Assembly (NCBI RefSeq): GCF_026000295.1
Contig: NZ_AP026770.1
Span: 1 to 43,388, forward strand
Length of the DNA stretch: 43,388 bases
DNA from: Helicobacter suis HS1
GTDB lineage: Bacteria > Campylobacterota > Campylobacteria > Campylobacterales > Helicobacteraceae
Reading direction: 5' to 3'
The notes beneath the pieces are model-generated. The model was not told where the DNA came from. It made no database searches and saw only the letters and a program-made list of their open reading frames with translations. Of the stretch, positions 11,377-19,324 are shown in pieces. Position 1 is the first letter of the stretch. Each line of letters begins with the position of its first letter. The position numbers were made by a program, and so were the translations under genes.

Positions 11377-12080
11377 CAGGGTGGTTGATAAAATACTCAT
11401 TGAGGCAAAAACCCAAGAGTTCTTTTTTATTCTTTTCAAAAAAAGCGTGTATTTGCTCCTTTTGTGCCTCGGGACAACTAACTCTGGCGTGCTAGCAGCC
11501 TTGTTAATCCCTAAAAGTTTATCAATGTCCTTAGCTAGTCTAAGATGCTCGTGGGCAGTTGTGCCTTTGATCAATTTTTTGTGAGCAGTGAGCACATCTA
11601 AATCTAGCTTTTCACCTACCCTGTAATAGGGGGCAGAGCGCATAAAATCTTGGTTGAGCTCTGTATCTTGTCCCTTTTTAAAGAATATGACATCTGTCGT
11701 AACTTCCGTGCCTGTGCCCTTGAACACATTACTAGGCAATCTAATCGCTCCTAAGAAGCTAGCTTGCTTGGCGATGTGCTCACGCATTTTACTATCTTTT
11801 GCATCTAAAAAAGAGCTAGTGATGACAAAGGCTAGAATGCCATCTTCTTTTAAGTGTTTAAGGGCTTTGCCCACAAAGTAGTTGTGCACACTTGCCCCGC
11901 TTAAATCCTTATCTCCATCGTAAATGACATCCTTTCCATAGGGAGGATTACCCACAAAGGCATCAAAATCATGGGTGAAAGTAAATTCTTCAAACTTCTT
12001 AAGCTGGATATTTTGGTTAGGATGGAGGGTTTTGGCAATCCTCACACCCACACTATCTATTTCTGTAGCACTGAAGTGGT

Positions 12081-12102
12081 AGTGAGCATTAGTGAGCATT
12101 AG
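12081..12102. repeat. 10-bp tandem duplication AGTGAGCATT x2
   Basis: In the methylase-helicase gene. With one copy the frame reads APANAHYHFSATEIDS; with two it stops. Confidence 0.85.
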
Positions 12103-12583
12103 CTGGGGCATAGCTTAAAAAATTCCCCAGGCTCAAAGATTTCTTTGGTGTTGCCATCCTTGTTAAACCCAAAATGCTCCAAAGCCTCATAAATGGCATC
12201 TACTATCATCTTAGGGGTGTAATAGGCATCTAGCACGGATGCGCGGGCTTGGATGTATTGCCCTCTGTCTATAGTCCGCAACAACTCCAAGAACTCTTTC
12301 CCCTCTTGGCTTGAATCAAAGAAGTTGCTCATAGAACCCCACCCACTATAAGCGCTTAGAATTTTTTGTTCCTCATGGGTGATTTCTTTTCTGCCCTCTA
12401 TTCTGAGTCGGTTTAAAAGCTTAAGAGCTGCCACATTGGCTTCATAGCGCTTTTTAGGAGTGCTGGGGGCATGCTCCTCTTGGGTCTTAAAATCGCGCCG
12501 ATGATTGCCTACTGCTTGTGTGCTTGCCTCTTGTGCGTCCTGTGCATGGGCACGCTCAACTCCTCCCCCTATTTCAGAGGCAT

Positions 12584-13360
12584 TTAGTTCTGGTGCACCA
12601 ATGCCTCTAGACTCATATTGGAGTGTGCCATCAACTCCTTGTCCCTCTGCAGGCACTCCCAGTAATTCCTCCCTGTGCAGCAGGGGTCTATGATCAAATA
12701 GTGATAGGGATTGATTCTTGCTTCTTGGAGAATTTCCATATCTGTTATCCCCTCTGCGCGCTGAATCTGTGCCTGTGTGCGATCCAAGATCGCTAACTCC
12801 ATCTGTGTTTGGTCGCGCACTATGTAGAACAGAATGTCTAGGTGCAGATGATAGATCATGTGAGGAAACCAGCTCCTCCAGCGATCCAGTAGCAAAAACT
12901 CGTAACCCTCCATTTTCTCGTGGTTGTATAGCCACATCAGTTGCTCCCAACGCTCTGGATTTGCCTTCTCTATTTTCTCCCTCAATGTCTCCAACTCCAG
13001 TGGATGGATGGGCATGCGCTCTAGGGGATAAATCCCCTTCTGGATTGCCTCCTGATAAAGCAGAAGATCCGCGCGCTCCCTCTCTTCTTTCTGCCTCTGC
13101 TCCTCTTTGTGCTCCATCACCCTCTCTAAGCCTATCTGAATGCTCAGTTTCAGATGATGCCAATCGTAATGTTGTGCTAGCTCTTTCATCCCCTCCTCCC
13201 CCAGACTCAAGAAGTATCCCCTCTGCTGTGGGCTCAACTCTTGGGCTAGTTTCTCCCACTTCTCCCACAATTTCTTCATCTCCAACCATGGGTCGTCCTT
13301 GTCTATCCCCATACTGCTTTGTATCGCCTGCATAAACTCCTCTATGCTCGCTTCTTTCAT
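12584..13360 (-). CDS. Unknown 258-residue protein encoded inside the methylase-helicase gene in another frame
   Basis: This frame is open for 258 codons on the same strand as the large gene, shifted by +1, and overlaps its codons ~405-663. It has its own ribosome-binding site: AGGAG, then AAGACC, then ATG (13358-13360). The product looks like a real folded protein: helical, rich in Trp, Leu and Glu, with segments such as PWLEMKKLWEKWEKLAQEL, QRGYFLSLGEEGMKEL, HYDWHHLKL, RWRSWFPHMIYHLHLDI and HYLIIDPCCTGRNYWE. By contrast the large gene's own frame here reads as low-complexity Gly/Ser/Arg/Glu. Base composition is also richer in G+C than the surroundings. I recognise no family and propose no function. 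It is uninterrupted although the host gene carries about seven lesions elsewhere. Alternative: a chance frame favoured by composition. Confidence 0.6.
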   Translation of the reverse strand: MKEASIEEFMQAIQSSMGIDKDDPWLEMKKLWEKWEKLAQELSPQQRGYFLSLGEEGMKELAQHYDWHHLKLSIQIGLERVMEHKEEQRQKEERERADLLLYQEAIQKGIYPLERMPIHPLELETLREKIEKANPERWEQLMWLYNHEKMEGYEFLLLDRWRSWFPHMIYHLHLDILFYIVRDQTQMELAILDRTQAQIQRAEGITDMEILQEARINPYHYLIIDPCCTGRNYWECLQRDKELMAHSNMSLEALVHQN

Positions 13361-14713
13361 GGTCTTCTCCTAGTGATGTAGATTCTATAGACCCTGAGCT
13401 TATAACACGCTCATTGGGTGCTGGTGCTGAAGTTTTGGGCTTGGACTCTTGGTGAGTCGTGTATTCCCTCTGCTTTGCAGTTGCAGGTTTGTGTTCTAGG
13501 GGTTCATTAGGAGGTATTGGGGTAGTATCCTCTGTAGCGGTTGCAGTATTATCTTGTTTTATATTATCTTGTGTAGTATTGTGTGTTGCAGTGTTGTCTA
13601 TTGTTGTATTCTCTTGTATGGTATTATCTTGTATTTTATTTTCAAGTGTGCTGTTGTCTGTGCCATCTGGCTGCTTTGCATTGATTACTTGCTCTGGTGT
13701 CTGCATAAAATTAACATGTTCATCAGGAAGGGTTGGGGTGGAGGGTTCTTGTGGTGCTTGGATAGTAGCTGTGCGTTCTTGTTGTGTGGGAGGGGCAAAT
13801 TGTGCCACTAGCTGATTTAACTGATCTAAAATTGCTGTATTTTGAGCCTTGAGCATCTCTAATTCTTTGGTGTGCTCTTTTAAATCAGCCTCACGCTCTG
13901 CTTGTAATCTCTGCACCTCTGCTTTTAAAATATCCACTTGAGTTTGTAGATCACTTACTTCAGACATGCGTTCTGTGTTCTCTTGCTCTATTGCAGGGAA
14001 TCTAGCCTGCATGTATTCTTGTAGCTGTGTGTAGTGCTCAGAACTAAGCTCATTTTGTAAATCAGAAAGGCGCACCTGCGCGCTGTGTTCTTGTCTGTGC
14101 AAACTTTGAGGATTAGGCTCTTTAAAAAGGCTGGTGTCTAAGGTAGAAAACACTTCCACATTATAGAGGTCTGTTGTGTTGAAAATAGGCTCTACTAGGA
14201 CATTGCCCTCTTTATCTTTTCTCTGTAGATATGAAATACTAACCTTTTCTATGCTCCCTTGTGGGTTTTGTTTGTTTCTGGTGTTTGCCTTGATGTAGGC
14301 AAGCTCTTTGGGGTCTGCACCTAATAGCCTTGCTCTATTTAAAGAAATCCACTGGTTTTTGTTATACCCACACTCTAACATCTTAGCATCTAGAGCTAAA
14401 GCGTGCAAGTCCGTATAAAAATTGCCCGTGCTAGGGTTATAGGCTTTCTCTAAACTCTGTGCCTGATCTAAGCGGATGTGCTGGCTTTTTAAGTGTGCTA
14501 CTAATTCTTGAGCCTTGAAGTGTGTGAATGCGCTCTTGCGTTCTTGTGAAGACATAGTGTGCCAATCTGACATGCTGCTCCTTATAGTTTTTATCAGTGT
14601 ATAGACATAGAAGCTAAAACGAAGCAATACACACCTTTATATGTTGATAATCAAATAATGTGCGTTGTCTAGTTTTTTAAATATAGATAGGTTTTTGCCA
14701 CTAGGAATAACTC

Positions 14714-16126
14714 ATGGCATACGATCGTGGCACTATAATCTATAGCTGGTATCAAGAACTAAAAGAACGATCTAGACAACAAAGAATTGCAGAAGAATCC
14801 AAAAAGAGACAAATAGCACAATCAAAAATAACTACTCACAAACACATACATAGTCCCAATGAAGACATCTATTCCATTCCCTTGCACGAGATTTTGTTGT
14901 GCAACGGCTATAGTATCAATAAGACTAAGAGCTCTGCTAATTATCCTGTTATGCAAAACAAAGATGAGAAACTCATTATTTTCAGAAGAGATGGGCACTA
15001 CTTCTATTTTAACTCTAGAAGTGATGAAAGGGGTAACATTGTAACATTTTGCAGAAATAGACATATTAGCATTCAAGAGGTTTTGCATAACTACAGGACA
15101 AAAGCACAGCAACTAGAATCATCATTACACCTAGACGATACAAGGAAACAGGAGAATCAAAAAAAGGCTCTGAAAGACTTTAGTGCTTTTAATCTCTATA
15201 ACCCACAAAGAGCGGACTTTTTTATAAAAAAAGGAATTGATGCTACCACGCTCGATCCATACTTGAATCCTAAAAATTTCAAACAAGACAAGGAAGGTAA
15301 TCCATGTTTTGCTCACTATGGGGTGTCTGTACTTGAAACAAGAGATCAGGAAGGAGTATTGCAAAGCTCCGATCTAATAGTCCAAGTTGGCTATTCTAAA
15401 CGCCTAATCACACCGCTTATAAAAGATTTAGAGGGCAATATAAGAGAAACACCACTAAAAAGCATCCATTATGGAAAAAAGGGACTAGAAATACTCTTCC
15501 CTAACCTCTTGCTAGATGAACATAGCCCCCAAAGCCCTATCCACCAACTGACAAATATTATTATCACAGAAAACATCATCGATGCCCTAAGTTTCATGCA
15601 ACTTCATAAACACTACAACCCCCATACAACTCTTCTCATATCAACTGCTGGGCAGTTTAGCTTAGAGAAAAACCTAAAACCATTACTAGAGACAATGAAA
15701 GACCCCAAAACTCCAGATTTCCAAAAATTTAAAGTAGATCAAAGAGGATTAAGGCGCGATATCGCATTCACTCTAGCCTTTGATAATGATGCGATGGGAG
15801 AAAAATACACAACAAAAGTAAGCGCCTATCTGATGGAGAGCTTTAAAATAACGCCTACTATCCATCAAAGTTTTACAAAAGATGTTAGCGATGACTTAAA
15901 GTTGTGCCAACAAACTGGACTAAAAATTGAAAATCTGAATGTAGATACGCTTAAAAACGCGCTAAAAACAATCCTAAGGAATTATCAGTCAACTTCTCAC
16001 CCACACACAAAAAAGACTCTTGCAACTAAAATTGCAAATATTGATCAAATCTTTCCACTCAAAGAAAACTTCAAACAAAAATTTGTAGAAATCCGCAGTG
16101 GCAAGAATATTGGAATGGAGCTATAA
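14714..16126 (+). CDS. TOPRIM-domain (primase-like) protein
   Basis: The protein (470 residues) resembles the DUF3991/TOPRIM proteins of conjugative elements, thought to prime or process the transferred strand in the recipient; that role is inferred. Residues ~55-120 (NGYSINKTKSSANYP, then FRRDGHYFYFNS and GNIVTFC) match the region that precedes TOPRIM and lack an obvious CHC2 zinc finger. The TOPRIM core follows: IIITENIIDALSFMQL (the E-x-x-x-DAL motif, ~residues 287-302) and LAFDNDAMGEKY (DxDxxG, ~355). The ATG at 14714 follows AGGAAT. It is the first gene of the rightward operon, divergent from the methylase-helicase gene with a 140-bp gap that should contain both promoters. Its stop abuts the VirD4 start (TAAATG). 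Confidence 0.8.
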   Translation: MAYDRGTIIYSWYQELKERSRQQRIAEESKKRQIAQSKITTHKHIHSPNEDIYSIPLHEILLCNGYSINKTKSSANYPVMQNKDEKLIIFRRDGHYFYFNSRSDERGNIVTFCRNRHISIQEVLHNYRTKAQQLESSLHLDDTRKQENQKKALKDFSAFNLYNPQRADFFIKKGIDATTLDPYLNPKNFKQDKEGNPCFAHYGVSVLETRDQEGVLQSSDLIVQVGYSKRLITPLIKDLEGNIRETPLKSIHYGKKGLEILFPNLLLDEHSPQSPIHQLTNIIITENIIDALSFMQLHKHYNPHTTLLISTAGQFSLEKNLKPLLETMKDPKTPDFQKFKVDQRGLRRDIAFTLAFDNDAMGEKYTTKVSAYLMESFKITPTIHQSFTKDVSDDLKLCQQTGLKIENLNVDTLKNALKTILRNYQSTSHPHTKKTLATKIANIDQIFPLKENFKQKFVEIRSGKNIGMEL

Positions 16127-16378
16127 ATGTACAAATATAAGCCCTACTGTTATCTCATCTCTATTTTATTTGCTCCATCTGTCTTTATAGCCATGCTCTA
16201 TACATTGTTGAGTCTGCCAAGTCTGCACACAGCTATGCTCTTTAGCAAAAAGATCATGCTTAATCTACAGGACTTCAAATATTTCAAACCACAAATATAC
16301 CTTGCATTTGTATGCGCCTTATTACCATTTTGCTGTACAGCCTATCTTTTCTCCAAAGGTTCTAACATGCAAAGCCAT

Positions 16379-16406
16379 GGTAAAGCAAGATGGTAAAGCA
16401 AGATGG
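16379..16406. repeat. 13-bp tandem duplication in virD4
   Basis: GGTAAAGCAAGAT twice, then GG. It separates the membrane-anchor codons of virD4 from the ATPase frame. Confidence 0.9.
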
Positions 16407-18117
16407 GCAAGTGCTAAGGAAATAGAAGCTTATAGCTATAGTGTTCTTAACTTTTTAAAAAACCTTTTTGGTTTTAGCATAAGATTATTAGGACTTCCTC
16501 TAATATTTTTTATTCCAGATAAAAAAGGTTTTATTAAAAATATAGCTAAAAACTTCCTAGAAACATGTAAGCTAGGTTTAACCATCAAACACCCCATGAC
16601 ATTAAATTTCAAGCAGGGCGTGGTAGTGGGCAAATACGAAGCGCTGGGCAAATCTAAACCTGTCTACTATGATAGTCCGCTATCCACCCTTATCATTGCG
16701 CCCCCCGGAAGCGGTAAAACAGCAGCAGTTGCTATTCCTAATCTACTGACTTTAAAAAATTCTGTGGTAGTCTTGGACATCAAAGGCGAACTTTGCGATC
16801 TTACAGCCAAATACAGACAAAAAAAATTTAAAAACAAGATTTTCGTATTCAATCCACTGGGTGATGATAACACGCTAAAATTTAACCCCTTTGATAAAAA
16901 GATTGTCTCTCAACTTGATTTTAATAGAAAAAGGCGACTTGTTGATGAAGTGGGCAACACCATATTTACTGAGGAGAATGACAACAAAGACCCACACTGG
17001 ACACAGCAGGCTAGAAATCTCTTCATCTTTTATGCACTTTATGATTTGTGTGTCTATGGAGGCTCTAATTTTTTTGAAATCGCCTCCTGCCCTATTAAGA
17101 ACTATGTTCCACTCATCCATCCTAAAAGTCGCCAGTATGCCGAACTCTTTGAAGTGAAACGGGATGAACAGGGTAATGCAATTAAGGATGCAAATGGCGC
17201 TTATATCCAAGAGTTAGATAATAACAATGAGCCGATACAAAACTCCGAAGTTAACGCAGAGGTGTTGTGGTATAGACAGGTAGCCGAACAGGTTTACTTA
17301 GATGTAGAAGACTCTAGAAATTACGATGGCACAGTTCACAGACTAGAGAGAGATACAGAGGGCAATATTATTATCAAGGAGGGCATGTTAGATCCTATCA
17401 TCAGAAATGATGCCAATAGATGGGCAAATGCTAATGATAGGGAATTTGCTAGTATTAAATCTGTTTATTCTAGATTTATGCAAGTCTTTACCAGTTATCA
17501 AGTCAAAGAAGCCACTAGTTCTATGAGTTTTGCCTACGAAGATTTAAGGCGCGAAAATATTAGTCTTTATATCAAAATTGCCCAAACAGATATTAATACA
17601 CTCGCTCCCTTAATTAGAATTCTTCTAGAAAGCATGGCTAAAAATCTACTCCTAAGAGAAAGCCAAAAATTTGAAGAAAGGGTTTATTTTATTTTAGATG
17701 AGTTCGTACGCTTTGGTAAACTTCCCTTTCTTTTAGAAATGCCCGCTCTAAGTAGAAGCTATGGAGTGGTGATTCTATTTATCACCCAAAGCAACGCTCT
17801 AATAGAAAAATACTATGGAAAAGACGATGCAAAGATCGTCAATGGTACCGTAGCCTATAAAATAGTCTTTAAAATGGATGATCTAGAGTATGCCAAACAG
17901 CTTAGTGAAGAAATTGGCAAGATGACTAGAAAAACACGCTCTCACTCTACAGAAAAAGGCCAACTTGTTTTTGGAGGCACGAGCTCTATAGGCAAAGAAG
18001 CATGGGATTTACTCAGCCCACAAGACATCATGAATATTGATAGCGATGAAGTCATTATCTTAGTAAGTGGACATAAAGCCAAACCACTTAAGCTCAAGGC
18101 AAATTACTACTTTAAGG

Positions 18118-18150
18118 ACTCTGCCATGATGAAACTCTGCCATGATGAAA
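18118..18150. repeat. 16-bp tandem duplication near the virD4 end
   Basis: ACTCTGCCATGATGAA twice. It replaces the C-terminal residues KGLKDYTWKKCALFG by an out-of-frame sequence. Confidence 0.9.
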
Positions 18151-18244
18151 GGTCTGAAAGATTATACATGGAAAAAATGTGCGTTGTTTGGTTCTTACAA
18201 AAAAGCTAGTGTTTTGACATGAAAACTAAACTCAATAGAGGATT

Positions 18245-18598
18245 ATGATGATTGCAAAAATCCGCAAAACGCTTAAAGAATATAAAGACAACTTCCTATG
18301 GTTTTACTATATGTTTGGTGGCAATGCCAAATCTATGGAATTTCTCAGATCTTATTGCAAAGAACTAGCGCATGCAAAAAATCCTAGTGAACTAGAAAAT
18401 TCTAAAACGCATTGTATACGCTTCCTAGAAGCTCTTAGAGATTTAGAGCAGGAGGAGATAAAAAACCAAGAGCGGCTTTCCCCAACCATAACAGCACCAT
18501 TGATGGATATGTTTATAGAAGAGCTTCAAAGTTTGAATGTACCATCAAGTCCAAGGATCGAAGCTCAAATCTCAAACACTAATCAAGAAAAACACTAA
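18245..18598 (+). CDS. Small helical protein of the transfer operon, Asn-Thr repeat tail cut off
   Basis: 117 residues, mostly helical and charged (LRSYCKELAHAKNP, RFLEALRDLEQEEI). No family recognised. The start ATG at 18245 follows GAGG; a second ATG is the next codon. A 16-bp tandem duplication at 18575-18606 shifts the frame and ends the protein at NTNQEKH. Without one copy the frame runs on to a TGA at 18708-18710 through a degenerate pentapeptide tail (NTNQENTIQFNTKIDNTTQ and similar). It lies between virD4 and another small gene with the same kind of tail, so both are probably T4SS accessory proteins of this operon. Confidence 0.7.
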   Translation: MMIAKIRKTLKEYKDNFLWFYYMFGGNAKSMEFLRSYCKELAHAKNPSELENSKTHCIRFLEALRDLEQEEIKNQERLSPTITAPLMDMFIEELQSLNVPSSPRIEAQISNTNQEKH

Positions 18599-18607
18599 TC
18601 AAGAAAA
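18575..18607. repeat. 16-bp tandem duplication in the 117-aa gene
   Basis: AACACTAATCAAGAAA twice. It cuts the Asn-Thr repeat tail from the protein. Confidence 0.9.
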
Positions 18608-18706
18608 TACAATACAATTCAATACGAAAATAGACAATACAACACAAAACAACACCATAAAACAAAATACGATACTAGATAATACAATAAAAGAAAATAA
18701 TTTGCG
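18607..18706 (+). repeat. Degenerate AATAC pentanucleotide tract
   Basis: About 100 bases made of variants of AATAC (AATACAATACAATTCAATAC and so on). Read in the ancestral frame of the preceding gene it gives units of the form Asn-Thr-Ile-Gln-x. Because the unit is 5 bases, every frame yields the same cyclic peptide (NTIQY), so the tract stays open after frameshifts. Confidence 0.65.
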
Positions 18707-18814
18707 CTGATAAACTTCATTCAAAGAAAAAAGCAAGAATACGAGAGTCAAAACAAAAGGCCTTTTGGAGATGAAGACTTTAAGCATATACTCTTAGAGT
18801 ATGCAAGAGATGGC

Positions 18815-19174
18815 ATGAATGCTAAAGAAATACAGGTCCTGCTCCTATTATTACACAAAAATCCTAGTAAACTCAAAGAAGAACATAAGGAATTTCTCTC
18901 AGCTGTGTTGCTCAAGAGTCTTGAAAGCACCAAATTACTGCAAGGCGATCCAACAAGAATAGCTATTAAACTATCGTTGGGAGTTGAGAATGTAAGCCCT
19001 GAAGAGAAAACAAACCTTATTAAAGAGATTCAAAATAAAACGCTAGATAGGCGTATTTTAGGTGGCACCTATGAGCATTTAGCGCTAGAAGTGCAACAAC
19101 AAAATAACATACAAAAAAATACCACAACAGACAAAATACCACAACAGACAATATTATACAAGACAATACAATAA
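18815..19174 (+). CDS. Small charged protein of the transfer operon with disturbed repeat tail
   Basis: 119 residues from ATG 18815 (MNAKEIQVLLLLLHKNPSK). Coding-looking sequence in the same frame extends upstream to about 18701 (FIQRKKQEYESQNKRPFGDE) without an ATG, so the start is uncertain. The body is helical and ends in an Asn-Thr repeat. A 17-bp duplication (ACCACAACAGACA at 19121 and again at 19138) alters the tail. Restoring one copy continues the repeat to a TAA at 19210-19212; a further frame change would connect to a strongly basic segment (IKAKTNNRSKKNRQNQ) whose TAA at 19322-19324 touches the next gene's ATG. The ancestral gene was therefore probably about 200 codons long. Function unknown. 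Confidence 0.6.
   Translation: MNAKEIQVLLLLLHKNPSKLKEEHKEFLSAVLLKSLESTKLLQGDPTRIAIKLSLGVENVSPEEKTNLIKEIQNKTLDRRILGGTYEHLALEVQQQNNIQKNTTTDKIPQQTILYKTIQ
19121..19150. repeat. 17-bp-period duplication in the 119-aa gene
   Basis: ACCACAACAGACA at 19121 and 19138. It changes the frame inside the repeat tail. Confidence 0.75.
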
Positions 19175-19324
19175 AATCTAATACTATAAAACAAAATACA
19201 TTAAGACAATAAAGAGCAAAAAGCAGAGATTAAGAAAATAGGAACAAAAAACCCAAAAATAAAGGCTAAAACAAACAACCGCTCTAAGAAAAACCGGCAA
19301 AATCAACATGACATGGATATGTAA

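Larger units (their letters stand above)
5981..14573 (-). pseudogene. Giant N6-adenine methylase / SNF2-like helicase (OrfQ type), multiply broken
   Basis: Intact relatives are ~2,800-residue proteins of Helicobacter ICEs, thought to protect or process transferred DNA. The start is ATG 14571-14573 after AAGGAG (6 bases). Order: an ArdC-like N-terminus, a coiled coil (residues ~190-270), an Asn-Thr repeat linker (~320-390), a disordered stretch (~405-663) overlapping another reading frame, the methylase (FVGNPPYGKD at about 11940), then the helicase: HQVGAGKT (Walker A), VDEAHLF (DEAH), FLTGTPIANS, EGRLIRQGN, and a coiled C-terminus. Lesions: SAM motif I shortened at ~12124-12132 (FEPG, then NF); 10-bp duplication 12081-12100; frameshift ~11465-11475; 9-bp duplication 11359-11376 creating TAG; shortened helicase motif V (~8100) with TAA at 8089-8091; 7-bp duplication 8034-8047; extra base in the A5 run 7542-7546. 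It cannot make one full protein. Confidence 0.88.
16127..18209 (+). pseudogene. virD4: VirD4 coupling ATPase, frame broken near the N-terminus
   Basis: VirD4 docks the relaxase-DNA complex to the secretion channel at the inner membrane. The true start is ATG 16127, directly after the previous stop. Residues 1-85 carry two membrane segments and run to SHGKARW. A 13-bp tandem duplication at 16379-16404 (GGTAAAGCAAGAT twice) then shifts the frame; removing one copy joins it to ASAKEIEAYS and the ATPase domain. That domain has APPGSGKTAAVAIPNL (Walker A), VVLDIKGEL and FILDEFVRFGKLP (Walker B). A 16-bp duplication at 18118-18149 changes the last ~25 residues. An internal ATG at 16377 could give a protein without membrane anchors, probably not functional for DNA export. 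Confidence 0.9.

Noticed and set aside
12718-13335. Plus-strand frame of 205 codons opposite the methylase-helicase linker
   Set aside because: Ser/Pro/Arg-rich mirror of the G+C-rich, purine-biased coding strand, with no convincing ribosome-binding site. Long frames on several strands are expected here; only the minus-strand 258-codon frame has a strong SD and a protein-like sequence.
13550-13660. Separate repeat element in the methylase-helicase
   Set aside because: It is the coding AATAC-derived Asn-Thr tract, already treated with the other tracts.
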